From Candidatus Latescibacter anaerobius SCGC AAA252-E07 (lineage in GTDB: Bacteria > Latescibacterota > Latescibacteria > Latescibacterales > Latescibacteraceae), in assembly GCA_000403035.1 (NCBI GenBank), contig AQSL01000155.1, forward strand, positions 1-37,597: a stretch of DNA of 37,597 nucleotides, written 5' to 3'. Shown in pieces: positions 1 through 7,359 of this stretch. Position numbers and translations under genes: made by a program. How positions within the stretch are numbered: position 1 is the stretch's first letter; each line of letters begins with the position of its first letter. Below the pieces are notes generated by a model. It was not told where the DNA came from. It worked only from the letters and a program-made list of their open reading frames with translations, and did no database searches.

Positions 1-4
1 TTTT

Positions 5-1012
5 ATGAAATGGAAAAGTCTTCATTTACCTAAAAGTGTAGAAGTTGAAGAAGATACCCTGATTGATACCTATGGCAAGTTTGAGATTCAGCCATTGGAA
101 AGAGGTTTCGGTATTACTCTGGGTAATGCGCTGAGGCGGGTTTTGCTATCATCAATTCAAGGTGCAGCAATTGATTCAATAAGAATCGAGGGAATTCATC
201 ACGAATTTTCGACATTGCCGGGTGTTGTCGAGGATATCCCCGAAATTATTCTTAATATAAAAGAGATTGATGTTAAACTTCATTCAGATGAACAGGTAGA
301 AGCATCTATCGAAGTAAAAGGGCCGAAGAAACTGGTTGCCGCTGATTTTTCAGTCGATCCACGATTTGAAATCATGAATCCTGACCATTACATCGCTGAA
401 ATTGATGCCGATGGTGTTTTCAAAGCTGATTTTATTATTAATCAAGGGAGAGGATATATTCCTGCCGATGAGAAAAATCGTGCCAGTCTTCCCGTCGACA
501 CTATTTTGATCGATTCGATTTACAGTCCGATCCGTAATGTTGTTTTTCATGTGAGTAATGCACGTGTAGGCCATAGAACCGATTATGATAAACTTACCAT
601 TGAGATATGGACAAACAAGTGCATACCTCCGGCTGATGCTCTGGCTTATGCTGCGAAGGTTCTCACCGATCATCTCAAACTCTTTATCAATTTTGAGGAA
701 GAATTCGAGGAAGTTGAAGAAGATGTTTTTGATGAGGAAAAACTTCGGATAGCTCGATTGCTGGATACGCCGGTTGAGGAAATGGAACTTTCGGTTCGTT
801 CGTCAAACTGTTTAAAGGCTGCAGGGATAAAACTAATCCGTGACCTGGTAGTAAGGACTGAGGCCGATATGCTCAAGTACCGTAATTTCGGACGCAAATC
901 GCTGAGTGAACTGAACGAGGTTCTCAGAGAAATGGGTTTGTCGTTCGGCATCGATGCAACGATATATGATGAAGAGCTTGAAAATTATAAGAAAAGTGGA
1001 AAAGCAAATTAA
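5..1012 (+). CDS. rpoA: DNA-directed RNA polymerase subunit alpha
   Basis: 335 residues, the usual length. The alpha subunit dimerises through its N-terminal domain to nucleate assembly of β and β', and its C-terminal domain binds UP elements and activators. The N-terminal assembly domain covers about 1-230 (PLERGFGITLGNALRRVLLS near 30-49). An acidic linker with EEEFEEVEED lies at 231-240, and the C-terminal domain is at about 250-320. R265 and N268 in ELSVRSSNCL match the DNA-contacting residues of E. coli αCTD. The ATG lies only 4 bases inside the window, so its ribosome-binding site is not in place. A fitting site (GAAAGG) is found instead beyond rpsD, at 10939-10944 on the other strand. 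rplQ follows after 128 bp. Orientation opposite to rpsD is abnormal. Confidence 0.98.
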   Translation: MKWKSLHLPKSVEVEEDTLIDTYGKFEIQPLERGFGITLGNALRRVLLSSIQGAAIDSIRIEGIHHEFSTLPGVVEDIPEIILNIKEIDVKLHSDEQVEASIEVKGPKKLVAADFSVDPRFEIMNPDHYIAEIDADGVFKADFIINQGRGYIPADEKNRASLPVDTILIDSIYSPIRNVVFHVSNARVGHRTDYDKLTIEIWTNKCIPPADALAYAAKVLTDHLKLFINFEEEFEEVEEDVFDEEKLRIARLLDTPVEEMELSVRSSNCLKAAGIKLIRDLVVRTEADMLKYRNFGRKSLSELNEVLREMGLSFGIDATIYDEELENYKKSGKAN

Positions 1013-1140
1013 TTGACGAAGTACTGGTTACGATTAGTATAATTACATTTTAAAGGTCTTGTGAAAAAGGACTTTTTCACCACCCCCTTAAATCGCTACA
1101 TTGTTTTTCATACTTCGTATTTTGACTGAAAGGTTTATAA
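1013..1140 (+). promoter_or_regulatory. rpoA-rplQ spacer with possible promoter and hairpin
   Basis: This 128-bp spacer is long for the alpha operon. TTGACG (1013-1018) precedes TATAAT (1038-1043) by 19 bp, or the alternative -10 TAGTAT (1035-1040) by 16 bp, so a promoter for rplQ is possible but spacing is not ideal. A hairpin with arms GTGAAAAAG and CTTTTTCAC follows at 1061-1080. It recurs at 6282-6302. The spacer also contains TTACGATT (1028-1035) and ATACTTCGTATTTT (about 1110-1123), resembling the repeat family in the ribosomal spacers on the minus strand. Confidence 0.35.
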
Positions 1141-1869
1141 ATGAGGCATCTGAAAAGCGGCAGGAAACTTTCACGACGTAAGCCACATCGTAATGCTATG
1201 CTTGCGAACCTTGCGGCTTCACTTATACTGAACGGTAGAGTTAAAACTACCGATGCTAAGGCAAAAGAGGTAAGACCCTTTATTGAAAGAATGATAACAT
1301 TTGCAAAACGCGGAGATCTCCATGCCCGACGTATTGTTTTAGCCCGTCTCAAAGATGCTGTGGCTGTCAAGAAACTATTTGATGAAGTCGGCCCCCAATA
1401 TGTGAACCGTTTCGGTGGTTATACCAGGATAGTTAAATTGGGGTTTAGACAGGGTGATAATTCACCTGTTTCTCTTATTGAATTAGTGAAAGATGAGGAT
1501 GTAGTAAAAGAAACGAAAAAAGGTAAACCATCAAAAGCCGGTGCGAAAGCTCAACCGGTACCCTCAAAAACTCCTGAAGAAACAGGTGAAACTGTTGAAA
1601 AAGAAGAAGGGATCGAAGCCGCCGAAGTGATTCCGGAAGAAGCAGAAAAGGATACCGAAGAGAAAACAGAAGAAGCTGAAGAAAAACCGGCGGAAGATGT
1701 ACAGGCTGAAGAAGTAAAAGATGAATCACCTGCGGAAAATGAAGAAGCGCCTCCCACGGCTGAAACGAAGGCGGAATCTGATGAGGACTCCGTTAGCGCC
1801 GGAGAATCGGGTGATGAGATTGAAAAATCTGCAGATGAAGAATCGGATTCTGGTGAAGAAGCAAAGTAA
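1141..1869 (+). CDS. rplQ: 50S ribosomal protein L17 with long acidic C-terminal tail
   Basis: 242 residues, about twice the size of most bacterial L17 proteins (about 115-130). Residues 1-117 are the conserved globular L17 fold, from MRHLKSGRKLSRR to NSPVSLIELV; L17 lies near the peptide exit tunnel on the large subunit. Residues about 122-145 form a Lys/Pro/Ala-rich linker. Residues 146-242 are a low-complexity run rich in Glu, Ala, Asp and Ser with repeated EEAE, EEKxE and ESDE patterns, predicted disordered and strongly negative. Extensions of L17 are, to my knowledge, seen in Bacteroidota-related lineages, but a tail this long and acidic is notable. The reading frame is intact and ends in TAA, so this is not a frameshift. 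A strong hairpin terminator follows at 1923-1956. Confidence 0.96.
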   Translation: MRHLKSGRKLSRRKPHRNAMLANLAASLILNGRVKTTDAKAKEVRPFIERMITFAKRGDLHARRIVLARLKDAVAVKKLFDEVGPQYVNRFGGYTRIVKLGFRQGDNSPVSLIELVKDEDVVKETKKGKPSKAGAKAQPVPSKTPEETGETVEKEEGIEAAEVIPEEAEKDTEEKTEEAEEKPAEDVQAEEVKDESPAENEEAPPTAETKAESDEDSVSAGESGDEIEKSADEESDSGEEAK

Positions 1870-1892
1870 GGGAAAAGAGTAAAGCGTTTGAT

Positions 1893-3146
1893 ATGAATTA
1901 TATCGTGATACATGAACAGAAGAAAGGGTGTGGACATAATTATTCCACACCCTTTTATCGTAATAATTGCAAGGTATCGGTTATTGTTTGTATGTTCATT
2001 TTCGCATGTACGTTGTTTGCAGAACCCGGAAAAGAGTTCTCACTTAATTCTCACCCTTCATCCTTCACATTTCCGGAAACACGTGCGCTGTGGGTCGTAC
2101 GTGATACCATAACATCCCCTCGTGAAGTAGAGGATGTTGTGAACTTTGCCGTACAGTACGGTTATGATGTTCTGTTTGTTCAGGTACGGGGACGAGGAGA
2201 CGCTTATTATAAAAGTTATTTTGTTCCGGGGCCCGATGATTTACCGCATATTCCCGATGAATTCGACCCGCTCGCATCAATTATCGAAAGTGCTCATGCC
2301 AGAGGAATAAAGGTTCATGCCTGGTTCAACATGAATTATACCTGGTCCGACGACAATCCTCCAAAGGCTCCCGATCATCTTGTCAATTCGCATCCGGAAT
2401 GGTTTATGGTTTCTGTGGAAGGTTTGAACATGACGGATTGCCCGATAGATTCCGTCCGTAACAATCATGTAGAGGGACTTTATATTTCTCCTACACTGGA
2501 AGAAGTGAGGAGTTATCTTTCGAGAGTAATAACAGAGGTTCTTCTCACGTATGATATCGATGGCGTACATCTCGATTATATCCGTTACCCGGGCCGTCAA
2601 TATGATTATACACAGAGAATCCGCCAGCAGTTTTACCGGCGTTATGGTGTCGATCCGGTCAGTGATATTATGGAGTCTGATGATGATGAAACGATACTGT
2701 ACTATCTTGAAAGATGGGTAGAATACAGGGCAGATCAGATTGACAGTCAGGTAAGAAGTATTGCACGGCGAATTTCATTTGTTAACAAGGATATTAAACT
2801 TTCGGCAGCGGTGAAACCGGATGTCAATGAAGCCTACTATGAATACGGGCAAAACTGGGCCGGCTGGCTGAATGAGGGAATTGTCGATTTTGTGGTTACC
2901 ATGAGCTACTTTCGTGAAACAGATGTTCTCAGGGAGGTTTTGCATAATTCATTACAGCAGGTTGATCGACAGAAGGTTATTGGTGGAATCGGAGCGTATA
3001 TATTGACTCCCGAAAAAACTGCCGAGCAAATAATGCTCATGGGTAATCTGGGACTTCCGGGATACTGCCTTTTCTCGTATACGACGTTCAAGGATAATCC
3101 GAATTTTGCCGAGTCTCTTCATTCATTGTTAGTTTCTCTCAAATAA
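1893..3146 (+). CDS. Family 10 glycosyl hydrolase-like protein (GHL10 / PF02638 type), secreted
   Basis: Recognised by the GHL10 signature: an (α/β)8-barrel opening with TRALWVVRDTITSP (63-76), then HARGIKVHAWFNMN (135-148) and DIDGVHLDYIRYP (221-233), the most diagnostic motif. Family members are distant relatives of GH13-like barrels. Some are implicated in cell-wall or glycan cleavage, but no substrate can be assigned here. A hydrophobic stretch VSVIVCMFIFACTLFA (about 28-43) before EPG looks like an export signal, so the product is probably periplasmic or surface-exposed. The start is uncertain. ATG 1893 lies upstream of the rplQ terminator hairpin and lacks a clear Shine-Dalgarno site. 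ATG 1992 would leave too short a signal peptide. Confidence 0.82.
   Translation: MNYIVIHEQKKGCGHNYSTPFYRNNCKVSVIVCMFIFACTLFAEPGKEFSLNSHPSSFTFPETRALWVVRDTITSPREVEDVVNFAVQYGYDVLFVQVRGRGDAYYKSYFVPGPDDLPHIPDEFDPLASIIESAHARGIKVHAWFNMNYTWSDDNPPKAPDHLVNSHPEWFMVSVEGLNMTDCPIDSVRNNHVEGLYISPTLEEVRSYLSRVITEVLLTYDIDGVHLDYIRYPGRQYDYTQRIRQQFYRRYGVDPVSDIMESDDDETILYYLERWVEYRADQIDSQVRSIARRISFVNKDIKLSAAVKPDVNEAYYEYGQNWAGWLNEGIVDFVVTMSYFRETDVLREVLHNSLQQVDRQKVIGGIGAYILTPEKTAEQIMLMGNLGLPGYCLFSYTTFKDNPNFAESLHSLLVSLK
1923..1956 (+). terminator. Hairpin terminator after rplQ
   Basis: A perfect 12-bp stem has left arm 1923-1934 (AAAGGGTGTGGA) and right arm 1944-1955 (TCCACACCCTTT), with a 9-nt loop and only a short T tract after it. 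It lies 54 bp past the rplQ stop and is the best intrinsic-terminator candidate in the window. It overlaps the 5' end of the longest reading frame of the next gene, so it either marks the rplQ transcript end (making the 1893 start doubtful) or acts as a leader hairpin. Confidence 0.7.
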
Positions 3147-3241
3147 CAGACAGTACGCCGGATGTATATGACCTCTTAAAATTCATGATTTTCATTCATA
3201 GTCGGTAATCATAATCCAGTCACAGGTTAAAAGTAAATGGA

Positions 3242-4450
3242 ATGAAAGATGATTTTTTTCGCACATGCGAGAACATAATCGGCTCAGGAAATATTGATGT
3301 AACCGCTGATCCGCCGGTTCTTTATCCTTCCGGCGAAGAAAGTATCAGAGAAGTTATACGATGTATCCGTTCCGGGAAACATACAATGCAAATTGTCGGC
3401 GGCGGCACATACCCTGTTCCCCCTTGCAGTACAGGCGCGATCAGGATATCCACAAAAGCGCTGTCTGCAATTTCCGAAGTCAATCCGGATGATTATCTAA
3501 TGATCGTACAGGCCGGTGTTCTTATCGATGATGCAGCATATCATGCGGAAACAGCGGGTCTGTACATGCCGCTGGATATAACATCCGGAGATAGAGCAAC
3601 AATCGGAGGCGCATACATGACCAACGCTGTCGGACCCAGTATGACCGGATATGGAGCGTTTCGTAATTCGGTTACAGGTGTTCGATGTATAGATGCACAG
3701 GGTGACATTGTAACATTTGGCGGGCGTACAGCAAAAAATGTGACCGGATATGATATTACCCATTTTCTTTCAGGAACGATGGGTCTGTATGTGCTGGCTG
3801 TAGAATTAATCCTGAAAGTATATCCAATGCCGGAAAAACGGGTGATGATTGAGGCGCTGTTTCCTCCGCGTTCAAAACCTTTCGATACTCTGAACGAGGT
3901 GATTTCAGGATTGCCCGGTGCCAAAAGATTCGAATTTATTGCCGATGGAGGCCTTGGCGGGGAGATTTCGATCGCTGTTGGTTTTGAGGGAATGAACTCT
4001 CTCGTTTCAAAATGTGTAGGTTCGGCACGTGAAATGATGCATCATGCCGGAGTCGAAAAAATCCGGCTTAAAAAGTATGAGACATTTACGTCAAAACGCA
4101 GAAAAGCAGCTCGTAGCATGACAGGTCCGGAATTCTATACTTTTTCAATTCCCCCTTCATCTTCCGGAATATTCATGGAAAAAATCAACGCTGTTTCACC
4201 AAAAATGCCTGTGATAGCTCACCCGTCGATCGGCAGGTTCCATCTGGTATGCAGCGATAATGACCAGATTGAATCGTTGCGTGAGACATCTCTCGCACTC
4301 GGAGGAAAACAACCGGTTGGATGGGGTTCTATCCGGAAAAAAGGGATAGCGGCATTGTTTACAAAGCAGGAACTTTCGGTTGCCAGAGCTTTAAAACATG
4401 AAATTGATCCATCGGGAATTTTTAACGCCCACATGGGGATGAACGATTGA
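3242..4450 (+). CDS. FAD-binding PCMH-type oxidase domain protein, GlcE/GlcD-like
   Basis: 402 residues. The N-terminal half is a PCMH/p-cresol methylhydroxylase-type FAD-binding domain. IVGGGTYPVPP (about 51-61) is the FAD pyrophosphate loop, followed by NPDDYLMIVQAGV. GGRTAKNVTGYDITHFLSGTMG (160-181) is the hallmark of glycolate oxidase GlcD/GlcE proteins. The C-terminus ends with DPSGIFNAHMG, matching the family's DPxGIFNPG. Length fits the GlcE side better than the longer GlcD. In characterised systems GlcE works with GlcD and an iron-sulfur partner GlcF; neither is in this window, so the substrate is open (a 2-hydroxy acid by analogy). A 95-bp spacer without recognisable signals precedes it, and the ribosome-binding site is weak. 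Confidence 0.82.
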   Translation: MKDDFFRTCENIIGSGNIDVTADPPVLYPSGEESIREVIRCIRSGKHTMQIVGGGTYPVPPCSTGAIRISTKALSAISEVNPDDYLMIVQAGVLIDDAAYHAETAGLYMPLDITSGDRATIGGAYMTNAVGPSMTGYGAFRNSVTGVRCIDAQGDIVTFGGRTAKNVTGYDITHFLSGTMGLYVLAVELILKVYPMPEKRVMIEALFPPRSKPFDTLNEVISGLPGAKRFEFIADGGLGGEISIAVGFEGMNSLVSKCVGSAREMMHHAGVEKIRLKKYETFTSKRRKAARSMTGPEFYTFSIPPSSSGIFMEKINAVSPKMPVIAHPSIGRFHLVCSDNDQIESLRETSLALGGKQPVGWGSIRKKGIAALFTKQELSVARALKHEIDPSGIFNAHMGMND

Positions 4451-4585
4451 GGAGTTATCCCTGAAAATCGTGAGGGAAGCATTGTGAAACAGGAAGGTGC
4501 ACAAGCTGAAACAGGAAAAGAATAACGAAATATATGGGATGAAAAAGAGCCGGCCCTTTTGCATCACTGTCCGGCCAGGGATTGT

Positions 4586-5956
4586 ATGAGTATGAAAAAA
4601 GGTGAAAAAATCAGGATAAAAATCGACCGTCTTGCGCCTGACGGCAAGGGGTATGCAGAGGTAAACGGCCGTTCTGTATTGGTAAAAGGAGCGCTGCCCG
4701 GTGACGAAGTGATTGTATGGATAAAAAGTCTGAAGAGACATTCGGCCCGGGTGCGGCTTGAATCGATTGTTACCGAGGGAGTGAAACGTATTGAAGCAAA
4801 ATGCCCCCATTTTGACCGGTGCGGCGGCTGCCTGTGGCAGGATGTTCCTTACGATATGCAATGCCGGCTGAAAATGCAGCTCGTTAAGGAAGCGTTAGAC
4901 CGGATTCAGGGTATCGATCCGGTTGAAGACATAGATAGTATTACTTCCCCTGATGTGTTTTACTACCGTAACAAGATGGAGTTTTCGTTTGACAAACCCC
5001 CGTCCGCTGAAAACGTTCTGCTTGGGCTGCACGAGCCCGGCAGGTACGACAGGATATTCGATGTTACCAACTGTCTTTTGCAGTCGGAACTGTCAAACAA
5101 AGCGGTTACCGTTACCAGGGATTTTATTTTAGAACATGGATTATCGGCATACGGATTAAAGTCACATACCGGGCTTTTACGGTATTTAATGGTCAGGGAT
5201 GCCAAGAATACCGGGGAATTGATGGTAAACATGGTAACCTCGGATGAACATTTCAGGCATCAGAGGGAATACTGTGATTATATTCTGAAAGAAATACCCG
5301 AAATAACAACAGTGATCAGGAGTATTAACCGCGGTTTGGGAAGCGTATCAACGGGCGAAGAGCGGGAGATTCTTTCCGGGGATGGAGTATTGAGGGAACG
5401 GATCGGCGCATTCACATTTACCATTTCACCCGATTCTTTTTTCCAGACAAATCCCGGGCAGACAAAAAATATGTACGATACAATATCCGAATTCAGTAAT
5501 CTTTCCGGTTCCGAACACATCCTTGATCTCTACTGCGGCACAGGAACTATCGGTATATATCTCGCGGATAAAGCCGGTCAGGTTACCGCAGTTGAAATGG
5601 TAGAAGAAGCAGTCAGAGATGCCGAAAGAAATGCAGCGTTCAATGGGATAAAAAATATTCAATTCATAGCCGGGCGGTTAGAGAAAATTATAAGCGAACA
5701 GGTAACGCAAAGAGGCAAATATGATATCGTTATATGTGATCCTCCACGTGTTGGTATCCATCCGAAAGTGATGAATAATCTTGTCCGGATGCGTATACCT
5801 CGTATGGTATATGTTTCATGTAACGTGAAGGCAATACCGCAAGACCTGGAAATACTTTGTATGGCCGGATACCGTGTTAAGAAAGTCAGGGTATTTGATA
5901 TGTCGCCCCATACTCCCCATATAGAGACTGTGATATATATGGAGATCCCGGATTGA
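4586..5956 (+). CDS. rlmD: RNA uracil-C5 methyltransferase, RlmD/RumA type
   Basis: 456 residues from ATG 4586, chosen because CAGGG lies 5 nt upstream; an in-frame ATG at 4559 is also open. A TRAM RNA-binding domain covers about 5-60. Cysteines 73, 79, 82 and 163 match the 4Fe-4S ligands of E. coli RlmD (CPHFDRCGGC and VTNC). DLYCGTGTIG (314-323) is the S-adenosylmethionine loop, CDPPRVG (384-390) the substrate-uracil motif, and SCN with C412 the nucleophile. E447 is the likely general base. Members methylate C5 of uridine in 23S rRNA (U1939 or U747) or tRNA U54. The Fe-S cysteines plus TRAM favour the 23S enzyme, but the exact site cannot be told from sequence. It is followed by a 442-bp non-coding region. 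Confidence 0.9.
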   Translation: MSMKKGEKIRIKIDRLAPDGKGYAEVNGRSVLVKGALPGDEVIVWIKSLKRHSARVRLESIVTEGVKRIEAKCPHFDRCGGCLWQDVPYDMQCRLKMQLVKEALDRIQGIDPVEDIDSITSPDVFYYRNKMEFSFDKPPSAENVLLGLHEPGRYDRIFDVTNCLLQSELSNKAVTVTRDFILEHGLSAYGLKSHTGLLRYLMVRDAKNTGELMVNMVTSDEHFRHQREYCDYILKEIPEITTVIRSINRGLGSVSTGEEREILSGDGVLRERIGAFTFTISPDSFFQTNPGQTKNMYDTISEFSNLSGSEHILDLYCGTGTIGIYLADKAGQVTAVEMVEEAVRDAERNAAFNGIKNIQFIAGRLEKIISEQVTQRGKYDIVICDPPRVGIHPKVMNNLVRMRIPRMVYVSCNVKAIPQDLEILCMAGYRVKKVRVFDMSPHTPHIETVIYMEIPD

Positions 5957-6120
5957 ATTACCTGAAATACTACCTTTTATGTGTAGTGTCAGATACAATG
6001 TTTTTTTAGGTTGGAATATTTTTGAAACAAAGAACGTATCCGTTTTTATTTATAGTATATCATTTCCTGTTTGGAATAAAATAATGTATTATTTTGTACG
6101 CAGTACTATGTAATGTAGTA

Positions 6121-6142
6121 GGGACAGATTATAATCTGTCCC
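6121..6142. repeat. Perfect 22-bp palindrome
   Basis: Two 11-nt half-sites, GGGACAGATTA and its exact reverse complement TAATCTGTCCC, abut with no spacer. No T tract follows, so it is a poor terminator. GGGGACAGATT-type palindromes are, as I recall, common in environmental genomes near REP-associated tyrosine transposases, but no such transposase is present in this window. It could alternatively be a dimeric regulator site. Confidence 0.6.
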
Positions 6143-6203
6143 CGCGGATGGTTAATACAACATCTTAAAAGCGTTGTGAAAAACGATAAGGTTCAGGATG
6201 TAA

Positions 6204-6250
6204 GCTGTCAAGGGTCAGCGCGAAGCGTTGATTTACAAGCCCTTGACAGC
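6204..6250. repeat. Nested hairpin repeat (REP-like)
   Basis: Outer arms GCTGTCAAGGG (6204-6214) and CCCTTGACAGC (6240-6250) are perfect 11-bp inverted repeats. Immediately inside, TCAGCGC (6215-6221) pairs with GCGTTGA (6225-6231) with one G-T pair over a GAA loop. The 8 nt at 6232-6239 remain as a one-sided bulge. Long, GC-richer arms with an asymmetric bulge resemble bacterial interspersed palindromic elements rather than an intrinsic terminator. Confidence 0.6.
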
Positions 6251-6281
6251 AACAAACGATATATATTTCATTACAGGGTGC

Positions 6282-6315
6282 GTGGAAAAAGGATTTTTTC
6301 ACCGCCCTCTTGAAT
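6282..6315. repeat. Second copy of the GTG-A5-GG hairpin repeat
   Basis: The stem GTGGAAAAA / TTTTTTCAC (6282-6302) is followed by CGCCCTCTTGAAT. This aligns with 1061-1094 in the rpoA-rplQ spacer (GTGAAAAAG / CTTTTTCAC, then CACCCCCTTAAAT) over about 33 nt with only a handful of differences, so both appear to be copies of one dispersed element. Confidence 0.5.
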
Positions 6316-6348
6316 GCAGTTTTCTATAACCGGTACTCATTCAAATTA

Positions 6349-6377
6349 TTGACCCCGGTACTCACTTTTTGTATTTT
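6349..6377 (+). promoter_or_regulatory. Predicted sigma-70-type promoter for the epimerase gene
   Basis: TTGACC (6349-6354) and TATTTT (6372-6377) are separated by exactly 17 bp. The expected start near 6384 would give a leader of about 15 nt before the ATG at 6399. The 10-mer CCGGTACTCA occurs twice as a direct repeat, at 6330-6339 just upstream of -35 and at 6355-6364 within the spacer, an arrangement that could be an operator. Confidence 0.5.
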
Positions 6378-6398
6378 ACGGGAAACGAAAGGCACAGC

Positions 6399-7346
6399 AT
6401 GAAATATCTTGTAACCGGAGGCGCCGGATTTATAGGGTCGAATGTAACAGAGGCGTTGGTAAACCTCGGGGAAGATGTTGTTGTCCTCGATAATCTTTCA
6501 ACCGGAAAACGTTCAAACATTGAACCGTTTTTGATGAAGGGCAACATGAGGTTTATTGAAGGAACAATCATCGACTATGAAACGTGTGCCGAAGCATGCA
6601 GGGGTGCCGATTATGTTTTGCACCAGGCGGCATTTGTCAGTGTTCCCGGGTCGATTGAGGATCCGAAAATCACCCATGATACGAATGTAACCGGCACGGT
6701 CAATATATTTCATGCGGCAAAGGATGCGGGTGTGCGACGTATCGTATGGGCATCCTCGACTGCTGTTTACGGCAATTCCGAAATTCTCCCGAATGTAGAA
6801 ACCATGCCGCTCTGCCCGCTTTCTCCCTATGCCGCATCGAAAGCTGCCGGAGAGATGTATGCGCGGGCATTCAGCGAAGTATACGGTTTATCAATTATCG
6901 GTCTGCGCTATTACAATGTCTTCGGGAAACGTCAGGACCCCTCCTCGGCGTATGCGGCTGTAATACCGATCTTTGTTGCCGGGCTGTTAAGGGGAGAACA
7001 GGTGACTATTTTCGGGGATGGTGAACAGACAAGAGATTTTGTTTTCGTTGAAAATGTCGTTCAGGCGAATATAAAAGCTGCAACACAGTCAAAACCCGAA
7101 TCCAGCGGACGTTCGTTTAATATCGGCTGCGGGGAAAGAATATCGATACATACATTATACAGAATAATTGCGCGGGAACTTCATTCGAATTCACAGCCTG
7201 TTTATCGTTCCTCCCGTCCGGGAGATGTGCGGGATTCGGTTGCGGATATAAGCGCTGCAAAAGAAGCATTCGGATATGAACCGGGTATTAATGTCGAGGA
7301 AGGATTAAAAAAATCTATTGCATGGTACAGGGACAACATTCTATAA
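6399..7346 (+). CDS. NAD-dependent UDP-N-acetylhexosamine 4-epimerase-like protein (WbpP/TviC/Gne type)
   Basis: 315 residues from ATG 6399, which is preceded by GAAAGG at a 6-nt spacing; the earlier ATG at 6369 overlaps the promoter. An extended short-chain dehydrogenase with the Rossmann motif GGAGFIG (7-13), the SS/T site at 119-121 and the catalytic pair Y144-K148 in YAASK. YYNVFGKRQDPSSAYAAVIP (171-190) is the signature I associate with WbpP/TviC enzymes, which interconvert UDP-GlcNAc/GalNAc or their uronic acids for O-antigen and capsule. No glycosyltransferase is adjacent, so the pathway is inferred only from the family. The next gene begins 13 bp after the stop and may be co-transcribed. 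Confidence 0.88.
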   Translation: MKYLVTGGAGFIGSNVTEALVNLGEDVVVLDNLSTGKRSNIEPFLMKGNMRFIEGTIIDYETCAEACRGADYVLHQAAFVSVPGSIEDPKITHDTNVTGTVNIFHAAKDAGVRRIVWASSTAVYGNSEILPNVETMPLCPLSPYAASKAAGEMYARAFSEVYGLSIIGLRYYNVFGKRQDPSSAYAAVIPIFVAGLLRGEQVTIFGDGEQTRDFVFVENVVQANIKAATQSKPESSGRSFNIGCGERISIHTLYRIIARELHSNSQPVYRSSRPGDVRDSVADISAAKEAFGYEPGINVEEGLKKSIAWYRDNIL

Positions 7347-7359
7347 GACGTGGGAAAAG

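Larger units (their letters stand above)
5957..6398. other. Repeat-rich intergenic region without coding potential
   Basis: 442 bp between the methyltransferase and the epimerase. I see no open frame worth reporting and no tRNA or other recognised RNA. The first 160 bp are AT-rich and unremarkable. From 6121 the region holds, in order, a 22-bp perfect palindrome, a nested hairpin, a hairpin shared with the rpoA-rplQ spacer, and a promoter with a flanking 10-bp direct repeat. The concentration of palindromes suggests short mobile repeats of REP or MITE type, possibly also serving as transcript ends for the upstream gene. Confidence 0.6.

Noticed and set aside
1475..1950. Long minus-strand open frames opposite the L17 tail
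   Set aside because: They are Leu/Phe/Ser-rich mirror images of the Glu/Ala/Lys codon run on the plus strand. No recognisable motif or start signal is present.
4451..4585. Possible small gene or terminator between the GlcE-like and methyltransferase genes
   Set aside because: Only a 13-codon GTG frame and a weak 5-bp GCCGG/CCGGC stem are present, without T tract or clear signals.
4391..4861. 156-codon minus-strand frame over the start of the methyltransferase gene
   Set aside because: It overlaps two convincing plus-strand genes, has no domain resemblance and no sensible context.
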